From positions 73,924,136 through 73,988,135 of the forward strand of contig OY986438.1 in the NCBI GenBank assembly GCA_963920525.1: a DNA stretch of 64,000 nt, given 5' to 3'. This document shows positions 55,272 to 64,000 of the stretch, piece by piece. Below the pieces are notes generated by a model, which saw only the letters and a list, made by a program, of their open reading frames with translations, had not been told where the DNA came from and did not search any database. Made by a program: the position numbers and the translations under genes. Numbering within the stretch: the stretch's first letter is position 1; each line of letters opens with the position of its first letter. Source of the stretch: Dichetophora obliterata. Its lineage: Eukaryota > Arthropoda > Insecta > Diptera > Sciomyzidae.

Positions 55272-56122
55272 ATGGGTATAATATACAAAGATAATACACA
55301 TCGGCAACAGTTAAAAAGAGGATATGGTTTCATAAACAACTTAATAAATTCATTGCCAGTTGAACTTCATTTGCCGGGATATCAATTTTGTGGACCAGGA
55401 ACAAAACTTCAAAAACGTTTAAAAAGAGGTGATAAGGGTATTAATCCATTGGATGCGGCTTGTAAGGAGCATGATATTGCATATTCACAATCAAAAGATA
55501 TAAACACGCGGCATCAGGCTGATAATATTTTATCTGAGAAAGCTTGGCAAAGAGTTACATCCATTTGAAAGAACGTGCGTACGCTTGGTTCGTAACAAAT
55601 GCAATGAAAACAAAAGTTAAATTTGGCATGGGCATTAAGAGAAACAAGGACAAAAGTAAATCGAAAAGAAGGCAAACCAAGCGCAAAAAGTATAAAAACC
55701 CTAAAGTGAATCGAAAGAAACTCTTTTCGTTAGCAGTTAAAAAGGGTGTAAAAATGTTGATAAAAAAGAAACATAATTCATTCAGTGATGCTTATAAAAT
55801 AGCCCATAAAGCTGTACAGTCAAGTTTTAAACGAAAAAAATCTCAAGTTAATATACCACGAGTAATCCCAGTTCCAAAAATAGGTGGAGTTTTACCACTA
55901 ATACCCATTTTAACAGCACTAGGTGCTCTTGGAGGTATAGCTTCTGGAGGATCAGCTGTAGCAAAAGCTATAAATGATATAAAAAATGGAAAAGAACAAT
56001 TAGCTGAAGCTACTCGTCACAATAGATATATGGAGTCAATAGCTATGGGTAAAGGTCTATTTCTAAAACCTTATAAAGAAGGATATGGTTTGTTTTTACG
56101 ACCTCAGTCAAAAAACTCTTAA
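55272..56122 (+). pseudogene. Core protein with phospholipase A2 and pX/protein VI-like domains, frameshifted
   Basis: The ATG is at 55272. The first frame (to 55568) carries a parvovirus-type phospholipase A2 domain: the calcium loop YQFCGPGTKL at residues 37-46, and the catalytic CKEHDIAY at 64-71. The second frame (open 55544-56122) has a strongly basic region (KSKSKRRQTKRKKYK), then a hydrophobic, glycine-rich block (IPVPKIGGVLPLIPILTALG) and RHNRYMESIAMGKGLFLKPY, which match the pX/protein VI-like core proteins of adintoviruses. In relatives I know, both parts belong to one protein; here an indel near 55550-55570 separates them. The PLA2 domain is thought to help break endosomal membranes at entry. 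This copy is broken. Confidence 0.8.
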
Positions 56123-56124
56123 GA

Positions 56125-56481
56125 ATGCTACCTAAAAGACCATTAACCGATGTGGATTTAATGAAATATTGTAAATTTCTTAAATATTTTAGAGGAATTT
56201 TTATGAGAGATTCTTTACCGACAAAACCGTATACTCAAGAATGTGGTATTCTCAATTTGGATGATGTTAACGGACCCGGTACTCATTGGGTAGCTTACTA
56301 TAAAAATAAAAACTATAAGGAATATTTTGATAGCTTTGGAAACTTGCAACCCCCATTAGAACTCATCAATTACTTAAAGACGCCAATATATTACAACTAT
56401 GAACAAAAACAAAAATACAACACAGTTATTTGTGGTCAATTATGTTTACAATTTTTATTTCAAAAATATAATATTACATAG
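56125..56481 (+). CDS. Adenain-like cysteine protease (C5 type)
   Basis: The ATG at 56125 lies two bases after the stop of the core-protein gene, so the genes are probably co-transcribed. The 118-residue protein begins MLPKRPLTDVDLMKYCKFLK and has the catalytic order of the adenovirus protease family: His54 in GPGTHWVAYY, Asp69 in YFDSFGNL, and Cys103 in VICGQLCLQF. Polinton and adintovirus proteases of this size process capsid and core proteins at maturation. The frame is intact and the motifs are preserved. The catalytic assignment follows from alignment by eye to the family pattern. Confidence 0.85.
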   Translation: MLPKRPLTDVDLMKYCKFLKYFRGIFMRDSLPTKPYTQECGILNLDDVNGPGTHWVAYYKNKNYKEYFDSFGNLQPPLELINYLKTPIYYNYEQKQKYNTVICGQLCLQFLFQKYNIT

Positions 56482-56680
56482 TATGCGTTCACTTATCGCT
56501 AATAGATAAAATTATACAATTGAAAAATAACAAATTGTCTTGCGGTTTTTGTTGAGAGATAGTAGCATTCAACGGATTTTATTAAAACTTTTTGCTATAT
56601 AAAGAAATGTAATTGTTAAAAAAAAACACAGTTTCATTCTAATTAAAATATAGTTTCAATATAATTAAAAATATAAAAAC
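56482..56680 (+). promoter_or_regulatory. Intergenic region with TATA box and shared repeat motif
   Basis: The motif aacaaattgtcttgcggttt (56529-56548) matches the motif repeated in the array at 46576-47060. A TATA box, ctatataaag, lies at 56595-56604, about 77 bp upstream of the ATG at 56681. The combination looks like a promoter with an upstream element-specific site; its function is inferred. Confidence 0.5.
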
Positions 56681-56971
56681 ATGGAATACCAAAATACCAA
56701 TAGGGAATTGGTAGAGGAATTGGAATTCGCCAGCGATCCAGAAAACTACATTATTATCAGTCCGGAACCTACATTTTACTTGATAACATCAAATTCTCAT
56801 TTGGAAAATTATGACCATTTCACCTATATATGGGCACATCCACGATTTGAGGAAATATTCGCGCCGGTGCTTCAAATGAAGATTGAAGAATTGTGCGAGG
56901 ACAATGAGAAAAACATGGATGATTCGAATTGTATCCCGAGAGATACACTTAAAGAATCGGAAATAATTTAA
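56681..56971 (+). CDS. Small acidic protein of the virus-like element, unknown
   Basis: The ATG at 56681 follows an aaaac context and opens 96 residues (MEYQNTNRELVEELEFASDP). The protein is acidic throughout, with FYLITSNSHLENYDHFTYIW and EEIFAPVLQMKIEELCEDNE, and has no signal peptide or membrane segment. I do not recognise it. It follows the protease on the same strand but has its own TATA box upstream. Convergent with the polymerase gene, with about 200 bp between the stops. Confidence 0.55.
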   Translation: MEYQNTNRELVEELEFASDPENYIIISPEPTFYLITSNSHLENYDHFTYIWAHPRFEEIFAPVLQMKIEELCEDNEKNMDDSNCIPRDTLKESEII

Positions 56972-57170
56972 ATCGACCAATATAAGAGAAAAATGATAAT
57001 TAAAGTAGAAGTAGTCACCATAGATAGCGATTTTAATGTAATTAACAGCACAGTGTTTTTTTGTGAATTATTTTTCAGGAGATTAAGAATATTTTCTGAA
57101 GATATTACATTTTAATTAATAAAAATTTCCTTTAAAACATAACATTATTTTGTTTTTATTTTTTAAGTTT

Positions 57171-58863
57171 TCAAGCTTTTAATACATTTTTATTTAATAA
57201 TCTACGATGTCCCCATGCAAGGGTATTAGCACCATTTTCTAATATATAACGTTTATCATCAAAATAACTTAATACAATTTTTTCAATTTCTTGTGTATAT
57301 ATCTTATGAATCTTAGATCTAAAAGTTAACATTTTATCATAATAAATTTTCTTATTAAATAAACATTTTCTATAATCATCAATACTGAGGGACATCAAAG
57401 CTGATTTTTTTACTCCTTTAGCTTTTTTGATATCATTATCGCCCTCAACACTAATAGAATACATTTTTGCCCTCAAACCAATAAATTCCCTCATTATTTT
57501 TCCATTATTTTCATCTTTCATGAGACCTAATACCTTTTTATTTTGTCGTTCTATCTCATAAGGATTGTTGAGTTTGTAGTCGGATGTATCAAATTTTAAA
57601 TGAATGTCAGGTTTAATGTCATTATAGAAGTCTTCAGTCTTAATTGAATAGATGAAAGAGTCAGTATCCATGTAGCATAAACTTAAGTTCTCTCTAAATT
57701 TTGGAAGCATGTAATCATAGTGAAAATCATACATTTTCCATTTAGAGAGTTCTAGAACTACAAACCCTATATAAATTGGTTTATCATATAGGGTATGTAT
57801 TCTATTAAGTTGTATTGCTACCATATTTTCGGTAAATCTTGTAGAGCTATGAAAATTTGGTTTAGCAATTAAGCTTCTAGCTCCCAATCTTTTTCCTCTA
57901 TTTTCCCACTCGCAAACAATTTTAACATCTTTCCTCTTATCTACATTCTCCATGGTTTTACCATTAACAGCATTATTTAATAACTTGAAAAAGTTCTTTT
58001 CAAAATCATTTTTAGCTTGCGTTCTATGAAAAGTATTCAAATCAATATATTTTTTTAACCATGGCGATTGTTTAAATTTTAAAATTCTGTGAATTTTTTT
58101 AAGTTTTATTCCATTTTGTAAACATTGTTGTAAGTTAACATAATGAATGATATAATTTGATTTATTATTCAAATCGATTATAAGTTTTTGATGTTTACCG
58201 ATCGGGCTTTTTTTATTTTCTGAACAAAACGGTAAGTCATTATATATATCATGCATTGCAGAAGATATCTCTAAATCAACTTCTAAAATATATCCTTCAC
58301 AAGAATCATTAGCATGCTCATTTAACTGAAATGTTGATACATCATCAACCCATTCAAAATTTCCTTCAGGCAAATATTGAGACATTGGCCAACCATACAA
58401 ATTATTGGCATCTAAATACATGAGATAATTTGAGGGTTTTGTAACATCAAAGTCATCCATATATTTATTATTTGCCTTAACATGTCTATTGGAACATTGC
58501 ACAATACCTCTCCTTATTCCTTTTTGAATGAATTTAATCATGTCAATGTCTGTTAGTAGGTCTAATTCAATTTTTGTGTACTTTAACATTGCTCCCCAAG
58601 ATAGTCCGGGAGCTGTATAATATTGACAAGGATCAAGATTGTAAATTGATTTACATACTTTTCTAAAATTTTCAAAAACATCAGTAAGAAGTAGAACATC
58701 TGTTTTAAGGTAAAGTTCTAAGTAATCATATAGTGTTGTGCAATTAAAAGTTGTCCATACTTCTTGAGCATGTTCATAGTCGGCAACACTACATTCTTCA
58801 TTGGTTAATGTATAGTATGCTTTTATACTATATTTTTTATTTTTAGACCAGGCACTTGAGCCG
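57171..58863 (-). pseudogene. Type-B DNA polymerase (protein-primed), N-terminally cut by a retrotransposon
   Basis: One open frame runs from the LTR border at 58863 to the stop at 57171, about 563 codons. Upstream of the first ATG (58589) the sequence is still coding: LYLKTDVLLLTDVFENFR and YYTAPGLSWGAM are typical of pfam DNA_pol_B_2. Counting from that ATG, motif A is YLMYLDANNLYGWPM (residues 55-69), motif B is FFKLLNNAVNGKT (200-212), and motif C is CYMDTDSF (305-312). These belong to the protein-primed polymerases of Polintons and adintoviruses, which copy the element genome. The exonuclease N-terminal half is absent here because a Bel-Pao element is inserted at 58863/58864. The missing part may lie beyond 64 kb. 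Confidence 0.88.
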
Positions 58864-59138
58864 TGTTCTAGTCAATGTATATTTGGTGCATTAACCAATT
58901 ATACTGGGATTTGGAGTTAATAATAACACAACGTGTATTTTTAATATTGATAATTGTACTGATTAACTTTATTGATTTGCGAAACTATTTATAGCTAAAA
59001 AATTGAATATTATTAATATAAACCTAACAAATATAAAATATAAGCATAACAAACAATAAAGGGCATTGCATCCAAAACTGCATAGTCAGCAGAACAAACT
59101 TTACGCAAAAATTCAAGGCCAGTGCAATGTTCCAAACA
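58864..59138 (-). repeat. 3' LTR of Bel-Pao element (minus strand)
   Basis: Read on the minus strand this 275-bp segment begins TGTTTGGAACATTGC and ends CTAGAACA, with a polyadenylation signal (caataaagttaatcag) inside. On its 5' side is a purine tract (gccggggaata, 59139-59149); on its 3' side the polymerase frame starts at once. The matching 5' LTR must lie to the right of the window. Confidence 0.8.
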
Positions 59139-59299
59139 TATTCCCCGGCGTTGAGCGACTGTCGATCAACCTTTTCTTTCATGTGTTGTGATAACTTCAG
59201 GTTGAACGACATCACGTGTGTTGACGTTGTGTCTTGGTGCTGGTTGTGGTGAAACTCGATCCTTGTTGTGGAGTTTTTTTATTCGTTTCCACACAGCCC

Positions 59300-61401
59300 C
59301 AAGGTTGCCAGCCAAAATTCGTAACAATTCCCACGAAAATTACCTTTTTCCCAAAGTCACATAAATTAAATACCACCAAAATTCCCATGGTAAAGATAAA
59401 CAAAAAATTCCCACAGCAATTAAAAAATACCAAAAAAAATCCCACGATCATTTAAAACTACCACAAAAATACCACGCGTTTTAAAAATACCACCAAAAAT
59501 CCCATATGCATTTAAAAATCCCACAAAAAATCCCATACGTATTAAAAAATACCACGAAAAATCCCATATGTATAAGAAATTTTAAAAAGCTTAGAAATAC
59601 CAGAAATTTTTGCATTTAAATGAGCAGAAATAAATAGACACGTCGATAGTTAAAAACTTTGCATTTATTGTCTTTGTTTCAAAACTATAACAAATAAATA
59701 ACCCAAGTAGAATTTTGCGACCACAGGTTACTTAATACACATTTTTTACATGACGACGTTGCAGAGATACTGATTTGGATAATATTTTATGGGAAAAGTT
59801 TTTTTAAAATTCCTTTTTCAAATATGTTTTATTGATTGCTTACATTAAAATTTATTACTGAAATTTGTGTACAATACTTTCTTCAAAAAACTTTTTAAAA
59901 CATTTTCTATTAATATATGAAAAGATTACAAAATTTTCTGAATTCAGATTGCGCTTAAATTTTTAAAAAGTTTTGGCTGTTTTTTACCGAAAATCTTCTT
60001 TCCCATCTACATTTAGCTCCAAAAAATACCCAAAACACCTAATATTATGTTGTACTCTTATATTTTTTATAAATTCTAATTATAAAATAATTTAAAATAA
60101 TTATGGCTGTAAACAGAATTGGCAACTCTGTAATGCATTTATACTAAAATGTAATAAGTAACTTCAAAGTAATTTTTACTAAAACAATGTCGGCATTGTG
60201 TTGCACCATTTTCGAAAAATTGTGATCTCTGTAACGTAACCAATACATAACATCATGGCAATGTTGACACAAAAATAAACGCTACGACGTCGCTGCAACC
60301 CAAATATGGACCATCAGTTCTAGTTGGGAACATACAAATTGTTTCACATAAAGTTAATTGTTACACATATCACATGTTTTCGTCTTATATTTGAGATCGT
60401 GAATTTTATTTGTATGTATCCATTTAATAATTTCTAAAACGATAGTATGCTTATAAAAATAATATAATAAAAAATAAACAAAATAAAATAAAAATATTGT
60501 TTTAAAAAATATTTGTAGCTTGTGAGGTGATAAGCAATTCATTTTAACACAAGATGACTTTTCAAAAATTAAGGTACTTATTTCTAATATAAAATAATGT
60601 CAGTAACTTCAAAAATAGAAAATAAATAAAATAAATTGAATATTAGTTTTCAAAGATATTTGTGTTTTGTAAAGAGATAAACAATTAATTTCAACACAAT
60701 ATGATTTTTAAAAAATGTAGGTACTTATTTCTCATATAAAATAATATACATATGTGACTTCAGAAATAAAAAATAAGCAAAATAAAATATATATAAATTT
60801 TTTATGGCAACTGTTATTTAATTTTGATTTTAAAATATAATTGCTGATTATTGGATTCGATAAGTAAACTTGCAACTATTGTCTATTATTGTTTTGGTAG
60901 TCTTATATATTATACTTTTTTGGACTTTTAAAATAATTTTTGTAAGCTTAACGCTTGCATGCAGAAATGTGGAATTTTCAGAAAGGTCAGAATTTTAAGT
61001 TTAGAATTTTTTTCAGAAAAGAATGCGCTATTCGTTTTTATGCAATTTTGTGATGTCAACTTGTTCTTAAAACAAATATGTAATTTATTCATTAAGTTCG
61101 AAGAAATGTACAGCGTAAACTTATAGCTTTACTCTACTGTGTATATACGTCGATCATCTAATACTATGATTAAGATTTTGCTTAATAAAAGTGAAAAAAA
61201 ACTTTTTAAGAAAAAATTCCCAAATTCCCATGCAATTAAAAAATACCACGCTGAATTCCCACGCCAATTAAAAAATACCACGCTGAATTAAAAAATACCA
61301 CGCTGAATTAAAAAATACCATGGGAATTCCCAAAAAAAAATTCCCAAGACCAATTAAAAATTACCACGAATGGGATTTTTCCCACAATACTGGCAACCTT
61401 G
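59300..61401. mobile_element. 2.1-kb non-autonomous hAT element
   Basis: The ends CAAGGTTGCCAG (59300-59311) and CTGGCAACCTTG (61390-61401) are inverted repeats, and CACAGCCC flanks both sides (59292-59299 and 61402-61409). An 8-bp duplication is the hAT hallmark. Both ends carry subterminal arrays of attaaaaaataccacg and atcccatatg-type units (about 59330-59580 and 61205-61380). The interior is AT-rich and contains no transposase; the frames 59212-59455 and 60354-60542 are not genes. It needs an enzyme in trans. Confidence 0.92.
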
Positions 61402-64000
61402 CACAGCCCACATTACGACGCAAACGATGATGAAGACACATGAATAGCCTACGACGTATTGATGAATATCATGTGGTCGAACATTGTCATAATCGTCGAT
61501 GCGTAGATTCGCTATTTCACGCTGAAGTGCTGTTAATTGGCTGAGCTGATCTTCCGCTGCTACTTCTTTGGTTTCCAAGAGGAATGGTTCCATGATGTTT
61601 GGACCGTCCAGCTCTGTCATAATACCTAATTTTGTATATGACGAATGCGTGGAAGTGGTGACGATGAAGTGTCCTTGTATAGTTATAAAGTCATTTTTTA
61701 ATGTGCAGTCTGGTTGAAGGCTGAGCCGCCCAGATCCAGTTAGAGCCAGTTGAAATACTTCGTTGTTGCACACCGCTGACATTTGTGTTGATGATACGGC
61801 AAAGATCCATTGATTTGCGTGTTCCATTTGAATCCAGACTTCCTTGGAGTTGGTTTTTGTGAATTCGCAGCTAGTAATGGTCTTGTTATGCAGTAAGTTG
61901 ATTTCACATGGCTGTTCGACAGTTCCTTTGTTATAAATCGAATGAATGTTGTCACATTAAAATGTATCTTCTTTTGTCTTGATACATTGTTTGAGCTTCG
62001 TGGGGGATGTAGGAAAATATCTGTCACGATGTAGGTTAACTGCCATGACCGAGGTTGTTGATTTTATGGTTACCATTGTATTATTGAACAAGACCGGAAT
62101 GGGTATCACATTAAAAACTTCAAATAATTCTTGACTGACCAATGGTATTTTGATGTCAAATATCACATAATCGGCCGAGACGCCTCCTTTTACCCTCATT
62201 AGCTTGTAGAAGGACAATAGCTCGTCATATTCCACAGGTAACTGAAATTGGGATGGAAGATGATTCTTGATGCGCATTATTTCCTGTCGACATTGTTGGG
62301 GGCTTATTAGCATTGGATGAATTCTCCCATGATGAGTGTCAATTAAAATATCCAACAGTGACGATTGTATTCGTTGTAGATTTGATAGTGTTAATGTCAT
62401 TTGCACTGCTAATGCCAATAACAGTCTAAATGTTTTATCTTGAACTACCTCTTCTGATGTGATATTGATTCGAATGGCGATTTCTTCAATTTGATGCTCG
62501 ATCATTCCTAATCTGATCTTAGTCCCGTTTTGGTGATGCTTCATTATGTTGATCGTTGAATTCATTATCGATGTTTGTGTCTTTAGTAAACTCCGTACAT
62601 GCTCCTCGTTAGAATGCACTTTTTCAATGGTCTGCGCCATCTTTGCGGCATACTCAGAATCTAGAATTCCAAACAAAGAATTACCAATATTGCCAATTAA
62701 ATCTATCGCGCCTCTCGTGTATCTTTTCTTTGAATAGAGGAGACTATTGTCTTGCTTAAGTTCCTCTTGTGCTCGCATGAATTGGTCGACGAGGATCGTG
62801 CAGGTGGATCTTTGATGAACTTGATCGCATAATTGACTTAGAAAACTTGTTCCGTTTGCCAGGCTTTCTAGTTCAGCTCGAAATGGTGCCATATCATAGA
62901 AAGCAATTAAATTCCACTCCTTTGTTACTAGTTTTATGTTTCCTATGGCTTCGAAATGTATACCGGAAATTTTATTAAATTGTGTGACCTCAATCGGATT
63001 ACCTAGTATTATTGGCAGTAATAAAAAGGCTATTAGTACTATGTTGCTGAATGCCAGTTGTGGCAGTCGCATCCTTTTTGATGGTACTTCAGGTTTGTTG
63101 TGAGGCTGCGTGCCTGCGGTGGAGTGCGGCGGTGTTCTCGAAGAGGTCGATGCATCCTCGTTGACGTCGCTAGTTTCTTCATCGACTGGAAGTGGTGCTA
63201 ACTTGTGTATTGCTCTTCGTGATATTCCGGTCGCTGTGCGCACGTCGGCAACTCGAACAAGTCCGTCGTGACCTCGTATTACCTTCGTGATTCGACCAAG
63301 AGGCCATTTCAAGGAGGGTAGGTTGTCATCCTTGATTATGACCATTATGCCTGGTTTGATGTGTCTGGATTCATGGTGCCATTTGTATCGATGTTGTAGG
63401 CTGTGAAGATACTCATTGGACCATCTTCTCCAAAACTCTGCCTTGAGTTGCAGGACCAGTTTCCATCTGGTGGGATTTTTGACGTTGTTTGGTTGAGCAT
63501 TAGGATCGATTGTCGAGGTCAAAGGCTCTCCTATGAGAAAGTGTCCTGGGGTGAGTGCTTGGAAGTCATTCGGATTTGATGACATTGGAGTGATTGGTCT
63601 TGAATTCATTATGGCCTCTGCTTCAGCCAGAACGGTTCCCATTTCTTCATAGGCTAGTGACGCGGATGCCAAGGTTTTTTGGAGTAAGCTTTTGGCTGAT
63701 TTTACTGCCGCTTCCCAAAGTCCACCGAAGTGTGGTGCACGTGGTGGGATGAATGAGAAATGGATTCCTTTCGTATTACATTCATTTGTTATTTGTTTTT
63801 GTGAATTATCATCGTGAATTATCGATCGTAATTCTTGCAATTGGTTCCTGGCTCCTACGAAGTTTGTTGCATTGTCGCAGTATAGTGTCTTGCAGTGTCC
63901 TCGACAAGCCATAAAACGTCTGAGCGCTCCAATAAAGGCCTCAGTTGTTAGATCACTCACCAGCTCTAAATGAACCGCCTTTGTACCGAAACAACAAAAT
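61354..64000 (-). pseudogene. Bel-Pao integrase-DUF5641-envelope frame with one stop and a hAT insertion
   Basis: The frame is open from the window edge (KAVHLELVSDLTTEAF) to a TAA at 61957-61959, then open again in the same frame to 61402. The integrase part has the second and third catalytic regions, LYCDNATNFVGA and HFGGLWEAAVKSAKSL. DUF5641 follows (WRRWSNEYLHSLQHRYKW and WPLGRITKVIRGHDG). Then comes an envelope: a hydrophobic leader (IVLIAFLLLPIIL) near 63010-63050, a basic cleavage-like site KKRYTRG near 62715-62735 before a glycine-rich segment, and a membrane anchor (VGYSCVFIIVCVVMWAV) near 61410-61460. The envelope tail is displaced by the hAT element and resumes at about 59291, ending at a stop at 59166-59168. 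Residues after the anchor in the open frame come from the hAT end. Envelope proteins of this kind resemble baculovirus F proteins, but the class is inference. Confidence 0.85.

Larger units (their letters stand above)
46354..58863. mobile_element. Maverick/Polinton (adintovirus-like) element, degraded
   Basis: The region holds the virion genes typical of Polintons and adintoviruses: a packaging ATPase, penton-like and major capsid proteins, a PLA2-containing core protein, an adenain-like protease, and a protein-primed type-B DNA polymerase. Structural genes run in two divergent groups from a 43-bp gap at 55229-55271. An accessory block lies at 47-52 kb. I find no retrovirus-type integrase and cannot define terminal inverted repeats; the left border at 46.35 kb is a guess from the shared repeat motif. 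The right border is the LTR of a Bel-Pao element that interrupts the polymerase, so the element may continue past the window. Several genes are broken, so this is an old integrated copy. Confidence 0.82.
58864..64000 (-). mobile_element. Bel-Pao (roo-like) retrotransposon with envelope, 3' half
   Basis: From right to left it contains integrase, DUF5641, envelope, purine tract and 3' LTR; gag, protease and reverse transcriptase must lie beyond 64000. Presence of an envelope downstream of a Bel-Pao integrase in one frame recalls roo-like elements. It inserted into the polymerase gene of the virus-like element and was in turn hit by a hAT element at 59300-61401. Confidence 0.87.

Noticed and set aside
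59212..59455. Minus-strand frame spanning the hAT border
   Set aside because: It joins part of the envelope tail region in a wrong frame to hAT terminal sequence; not a gene.
1..64000. CRISPR arrays, bacterial operons, riboswitches
   Set aside because: Sequence is clearly of insect origin with introns, LTR elements and NUMT; tandem repeats seen here lack spacer-repeat structure.

Overview
The window reads as AT-rich intergenic or intronic DNA of an insect, most likely a brachyceran fly. The evidence is a nuclear copy of an insect mitochondrial 16S rRNA gene, Bel-Pao and Gypsy retrotransposons of dipteran type, Tc1/mariner, hAT and Harbinger-like elements, a 64-nt intron, and gene fragments that resemble fly Rrp6 and Avl9. 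I see no intact host gene. Almost everything recognisable is a mobile element, a broken element or a captured gene fragment. The species cannot be named from this sequence.

Layout. 1-745: 3' end of a Jockey/CR1-type non-LTR retrotransposon. 2530-13906: a Bel-Pao element with two 408-bp LTRs and an AGTAG target duplication. Nested in it are a 930-bp near-perfect hairpin (3264-4193) and a tnp2-type DNA transposon (4324-8487), which is itself cut by a 215-bp MITE with an 8-bp duplication. 14612-15392: NUMT of 16S rRNA. 15900-20141: decayed Gypsy element. 20619-22650: Bel-Pao fragment between direct repeats. 23156-23494: fragment of a multicopy arthropod protein. 24252-24462: a lone, well-formed exon with a membrane segment. 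27271-38383: MITEs, foldback elements, a hAT transposase remnant and an Rrp6 gene fragment lying between two Harbinger-like MITEs. 39298-42487: two Tc1/mariner elements. 43025-45357: an Avl9-like gene fragment on the minus strand, broken by a foldback MITE and flanked by direct repeats.

46.4-58.86 kb holds the most notable content, a Maverick/Polinton (adintovirus-like) element. It carries a recognisable virion module: packaging ATPase, penton-like minor capsid remnant, double-jelly-roll major capsid protein, a PLA2 plus pX/protein VI-like core protein, an adenain-like protease and a type-B DNA polymerase. It also has an accessory block (47-52 kb) of small proteins that I cannot name. These include a tandem pair of related secreted proteins and small cysteine-rich proteins. 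Several genes are frameshifted (major capsid, core protein, small capsid-linked ORF), the ATPase region is partly duplicated, and no integrase is visible, so this is a fossil.

58864-64000 is the 3' half of another Bel-Pao element on the minus strand (integrase, DUF5641, envelope, 3' LTR). It sits inside the viral polymerase gene, so the missing polymerase N-terminus may lie beyond the right edge of the window. Its envelope tail is interrupted by a 2.1-kb hAT element with an 8-bp target duplication. The order of insertion is therefore virus-like element first, then Bel-Pao, then hAT.
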